DNA of 64,000 nt from NCBI GenBank assembly GCA_024655885.1, contig JANLFN010000001.1:310001-374000 (forward strand), given 5' to 3'. Origin of the DNA: Eubacteriales bacterium (GTDB taxonomy: Bacteria > Bacillota > Clostridia > Acetivibrionales > JANLFN01). Numbering within the stretch: position 1 is the stretch's first letter; each line of letters opens with the position of its first letter. The notes below the pieces were generated by a model. That model had not been told where the DNA came from. It searched no databases and was given only the letters and a program-made list of their open reading frames with translations. The translations under genes were made by a program, and so were the position numbers. Below, piece after piece: positions 60,724 to 64,000 of the stretch.

Positions 60724-62180
60724 TAACCACCCTCCAGTTTTAATTCTTCTAAAATTTCCCTTACAACTTCCCGTTCATCAAAATGAATGGTTTTATCCTT
60801 AAAAATCTGATAGGTTTCATGTCCTTTTCCTGCCAGCACTATAATGTCTCCGGCAGCGGCATTCGCTATCGCATATTTGATTGCGTCGCGTCTTTCCACG
60901 ATAGTTATATATTCTGCGTTAACGCCCTTTATCCCTTCCTCAATATCCTTAATAATAGCTTCCGGAGCTTCGGTCCTGGGATTATCCGACGTTATTATGG
61001 TAAAATCGGCAATTCTTCCCGAAATTTCACCCATAATCGGCCTTTTTGTCCTGTCCCGGTCACCACCGCATCCAAAAACCGAAATCAGCCTTCCGGGGCA
61101 GTAATCCTTCACGGTGGTCAATATGTTCTCCAGACTGTCGGGTGAATGGGCATAGTCTATGATTATGGTAAAATCCTTGCCTGAATACGCTATTTCCGCC
61201 CTGCCCGGCACGCTTACTTTTTCAAGCCCGGCTTTTATATATTCAAGGGAAATGCCGGAAAGGCCGCATGCTCCGGCGGCGGCAATGGCATTGTACACAC
61301 TGAATGTGCCGGGTATGTTCACCCTAATGTTTTCACTGCCCCAGGGCGTCAAAATCTTGAATTCAACACCCCCCGGATGCTTTTTTATGTCCACTGCCCT
61401 TATGTCCGCATCTTTCTCGATGGAAAAGGTGTACAGCTCACAATCCGCCCTTTCGAGTATTGTTTTCCCGTATTCGTTATCTATGTTTACCAGGCCTTTT
61501 TTGCTCTTTTTAAAGAGCTTCATTTTGGCGTTGAGATAGTTTTCAAAGGTTTCATGAAAATCCATATGGTCCCTGGAAAGGTTGGTAAATATCCCTATGT
61601 CATAATCGCTGCAGCTTACCCGGTGCAGTTCAAGCGCATGGGATGACACTTCCATCACAACGGCGTCAACCTTCTTTTCAACCATCTCGGAAAACAGGAA
61701 CTGCAAATCATAGGATTCGGGTGTTGTCCTTTGCGCGGGAAGAGCCTCGTTCCCGATATAGTTTGCAATTGTCCCTATCAATCCCACCTTTTGTCCTGCA
61801 CATTCCAGTATGGATTTAATCATAAATGTGGTCGTTGTTTTTCCCTTGGTCCCCGTAACGCCAATCAGATTGAATTTAGAGGAAGGGTGGCCGAAAAAAA
61901 CATCGGATACAAAAGCCAGGGCATACCGGGTATCTTTGACACGCACTACGGCAATACCCTCCGGAACATCCACTTCCTTTTGGACCAGCAAGGCTACAGC
62001 CCCGTTTTCCAAAGCCGCGAGTATATAATTGTGGGCATCAAATTTAAACCCCTCAATGCAAACAAACAGAGAACCCCTCCTGGCATTCCTGGAGTCATAA
62101 GCTATGCTGTCCACTTCTATGTCCATATTGCCTTTGCATGCCACTGTTTCCATACCCTTGATCAAGTCTTTTAATAGCAT
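60723..62180 (-). CDS. murE: UDP-MurNAc-L-Ala-D-Glu:meso-DAP ligase MurE
   Basis: Adds the third residue of the stem peptide. The P-loop GVTGTKGKTTTT is at 107-118, the carbamoylated-lysine region follows, and TSDNPRTEAP near 405 carries the DNPR motif that selects meso-diaminopimelate rather than lysine. ATG at 62180 has GGAGG upstream; eight more codons are open. The 485 residues are normal. Its stop overlaps the murF start. Confidence 0.97.
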   Translation of the reverse strand: MLLKDLIKGMETVACKGNMDIEVDSIAYDSRNARRGSLFVCIEGFKFDAHNYILAALENGAVALLVQKEVDVPEGIAVVRVKDTRYALAFVSDVFFGHPSSKFNLIGVTGTKGKTTTTFMIKSILECAGQKVGLIGTIANYIGNEALPAQRTTPESYDLQFLFSEMVEKKVDAVVMEVSSHALELHRVSCSDYDIGIFTNLSRDHMDFHETFENYLNAKMKLFKKSKKGLVNIDNEYGKTILERADCELYTFSIEKDADIRAVDIKKHPGGVEFKILTPWGSENIRVNIPGTFSVYNAIAAAGACGLSGISLEYIKAGLEKVSVPGRAEIAYSGKDFTIIIDYAHSPDSLENILTTVKDYCPGRLISVFGCGGDRDRTKRPIMGEISGRIADFTIITSDNPRTEAPEAIIKDIEEGIKGVNAEYITIVERRDAIKYAIANAAAGDIIVLAGKGHETYQIFKDKTIHFDEREVVREILEELKLEGG

Positions 62181-62274
62181 ATGTAACCTCCGTATTCTAA
62201 GCATACTATCTATGTTGAATTATATCCCAAAACGTTTACTAAAAATACTACTATTTTTAATCAATCCCCGGTCT

Positions 62275-64000
62275 CTATTCGGTATCCAAAGACCTGAACT
62301 CCACCTGAATGATATCCCCTTTGGCGACATTGGAGCCCGGCGCCGCACTCTGCTTGACGGCAGTACCCATACCAATCACCTTTATATTAAGCCCGGCATC
62401 GTTCAAAGCCTGTGTCGCTTCCCCTATGGTTTTGTTCAAAACGTCGGGCACCTTTACCATGGCCTGCTGGCCGGATTTGGTAGTGTAGAGTACCACAACG
62501 GACTTTTGTGGAACACTGGCATTCGGTTTAGGCATCTGGTCCACAATCACACTGCCGCTCCCTTCAATCTTGTATTCCAGTGAAAACTGCTTGAGGGTTT
62601 TCTTGGCCTCTTCAACAGTTATATTCCTCACATCCGGTACATTGACCTCTTGGGCCATCATTTCCTTATCCTTTTCGGTATATCTCCTGTCCACTTCCAG
62701 GTAGCTCAGCACATCCTCCACCAGCTTTCCGGCAACCGGGGCCGCAATGGCGCCTCCCTGGTGCCCGTATGGTCCGGTGGGGAAATCCAGTACCACAAGG
62801 ACGCATATCACCGGATTATCCGCCGGCGCAAAAGCGGAGAAGGAAGCAATGTATCTCCCCTTTGTCTTGCTCTCCAGCGTTTCAGCCGTACCTGTTTTTC
62901 CCGCAACCCTGTATCCCTTGACGTAGGCATTTCTCCCGGTGCCATAGGTTACAACGCCTTCCAGGATGTTTTTGACCGTATCCGAAGTTTGCTTGGAAAT
63001 GACATTCCGGACCACCTCCGGCTCAAATTTCTTCACTATGTTGCCGTCCTGGTCGGTGAGCTCCTTCACCAGCCTGGGTTTCATAAGCTTTCCCCCGTTG
63101 GCGATGGCCCCGTAGGCTGTTATAAGCTGTATGGGCGTTATTTGAAACCTCTGGCCGAAGGAAGCGGTAGCCATATTCACTTCGGTGGGTTTGGAGTGGA
63201 TAATGCTCTTCGTCTCACCGGGCAGCTCTATCTGTGTCTTATCGTAAAACCCAAATGCCTTCAAGTATTTATAGAACTTATCCACTCCCAGGCTCTGCGC
63301 CACACGGACAAAAACGGGATTGCACGAATTGTACACCCCCTCCGCAAAGGTCTCATTTCCATGGGGTGTTGCCCTCCAGCAGTTGATTTTCCAGCCTCCC
63401 ACAGTGACGGGAAAGTCGTTTACGGGTGTGTCGGGTGTCACCACATTCTCTTCAATACCCGCGGAGGTGGTAATGGCCTTAAAGGTGGAGCCCGGTTCAT
63501 AGGTGTCGGCAACCGCTTTATCCCTCCACACCGTTTCTTGAAGCTTCTTTATATCCTCCTGCGTATTTCCCTTCCACGTACTCGCATCCTCCCCGGGAGG
63601 ACATGCATAGGGGTTGTTCAGGTCAAAATCGGGCTTGGAACTCAGCGCCAGTATGTCGCCTGTCCTTGGGTCCATGACAATGGCTGTGGCCCCGTTCAGG
63701 ACCTTGTTATCCGCTATGGCATTTTCAATGACCTTTTCCGCAAGGTGCTGTATTGTCTCATCGATGGTCAGAACCACATTGAGCCCGTCCTGGGGGTCTA
63801 TATGCTTTTCTTCCTTGAACGGAACTTCATTTCCTCCTGCATCCACTTCACTGAGAATTTTGCCGGGAGTGCCTTTCAGGTACTGCTCCATGACGGCTTC
63901 AATGCCGTCCAGGCCCTGGTTGTCGGTCCCCGTAAAGCCTATAACGTGTGCGGCCAGATTCCTGTAAGGGTAAAAGCGTTTCGTATCCTCGTCAATATAT
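62275..64000 (-). CDS. spoVD: SpoVD/PbpB-type class B penicillin-binding protein with two PASTA domains (5' end outside the window)
   Basis: Transpeptidase of the dcw cluster. The frame continues through the window edge at 64000, so the N-terminal membrane helix and part of the dimerisation domain are missing. The transpeptidase motifs are SxxK in EPGSTFKAITTS, SxN in YNSCNPVF, and KTG in VAGKTGTAETL. Two PASTA domains follow (about the last 125 residues: NVPDVRNITVEEAKKTL and KVPDVLNKTIGEATQAL). Two PASTA units resemble PbpB, while the single copy beside murE in Clostridia is usually named SpoVD; the choice of name is uncertain. Confidence 0.9.
   Translation of the reverse strand, partial: YIDEDTKRFYPYRNLAAHVIGFTGTDNQGLDGIEAVMEQYLKGTPGKILSEVDAGGNEVPFKEEKHIDPQDGLNVVLTIDETIQHLAEKVIENAIADNKVLNGATAIVMDPRTGDILALSSKPDFDLNNPYACPPGEDASTWKGNTQEDIKKLQETVWRDKAVADTYEPGSTFKAITTSAGIEENVVTPDTPVNDFPVTVGGWKINCWRATPHGNETFAEGVYNSCNPVFVRVAQSLGVDKFYKYLKAFGFYDKTQIELPGETKSIIHSKPTEVNMATASFGQRFQITPIQLITAYGAIANGGKLMKPRLVKELTDQDGNIVKKFEPEVVRNVISKQTSDTVKNILEGVVTYGTGRNAYVKGYRVAGKTGTAETLESKTKGRYIASFSAFAPADNPVICVLVVLDFPTGPYGHQGGAIAAPVAGKLVEDVLSYLEVDRRYTEKDKEMMAQEVNVPDVRNITVEEAKKTLKQFSLEYKIEGSGSVIVDQMPKPNASVPQKSVVVLYTTKSGQQAMVKVPDVLNKTIGEATQALNDAGLNIKVIGMGTAVKQSAAPGSNVAKGDIIQVEFRSLDTE

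Overview
The window comes from an anaerobic, endospore-forming Firmicute of the class Clostridia. Spore genes (sigE, spoIIGA, a small acid-soluble spore protein, a SpoVD-type PBP), AdhE, a ferredoxin-dependent 2-oxoacid oxidoreductase, a hydrogenase-associated regulator, T-box and M-box leaders, S-layer-homology proteins and many TTG/GTG starts all point that way. MurE has the DNPR motif, so the wall is probably meso-diaminopimelate type.

Layout. Left end (67-6795): the distal half of a dcw division/cell-wall cluster, all on the minus strand, read right to left as murA (3' part only), ftsQ, sbp, ftsA, ftsZ, spoIIGA, sigE. Right end (55426-64000): the proximal half of the same cluster, also minus strand, read right to left as spoVD-type PBP (cut by the window edge), murE, murF, mraY, ftsW, murG, murA (5' part only). 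The two murA parts are the two halves of one gene. Joined in frame they give about 419 residues, the normal MurA length. They are split at the codons of the active-site loop PGGC, whose Cys is the catalytic residue (Cys115 in E. coli).

Between them lies a 48,639-bp segment bounded by a direct repeat of CACCCGGGT (6787-6795 and 55426-55434), with inward-facing GTTATG hexamers just inside each end. This looks like site-specific integration or programmed excision. However, I find no integrase, transposase or resolvase inside, and the segment carries ordinary chromosomal genes. A misassembly or a one-off rearrangement therefore has to be excluded. This is the main finding.

The segment from left to right: murT-gatD (lipid II amidation) and an RNA methyltransferase on plus; a homocysteine-methyltransferase-family gene; an acyl-CoA ligase behind a T-box leader whose specifier reads CTC (Leu); degS-degU; adhE; an M-box Mg2+ riboswitch with a 39-aa membrane micro-ORF and corA; a 14-residue-repeat microprotein; korDABC with a ParA-like ATPase and tcdA; ridA; a TSCPD protein; a metal-sensing ArsR regulator; a metallophosphoesterase; pgi; an SASP gene; pheST behind a Phe T-box; galE; a flavoprotein lipoprotein; tRNA-Val and tRNA-Pro; a 3D-domain protein; an AbrB-type regulator; two S-layer-homology proteins; an amino-acid permease; a cysteine desulfurase; an ECF substrate-binding component behind an unidentified leader RNA; and a three-gene MacAB/YknXYZ-like export system.

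Repeats include two copies of a degenerate MITE-like element (about 16.66-16.89 and 34.78-35.11 kb) and a pair of hairpin repeats between murG and ftsW. All assignments come from reading the sequence and recalled family motifs; no database search was run.
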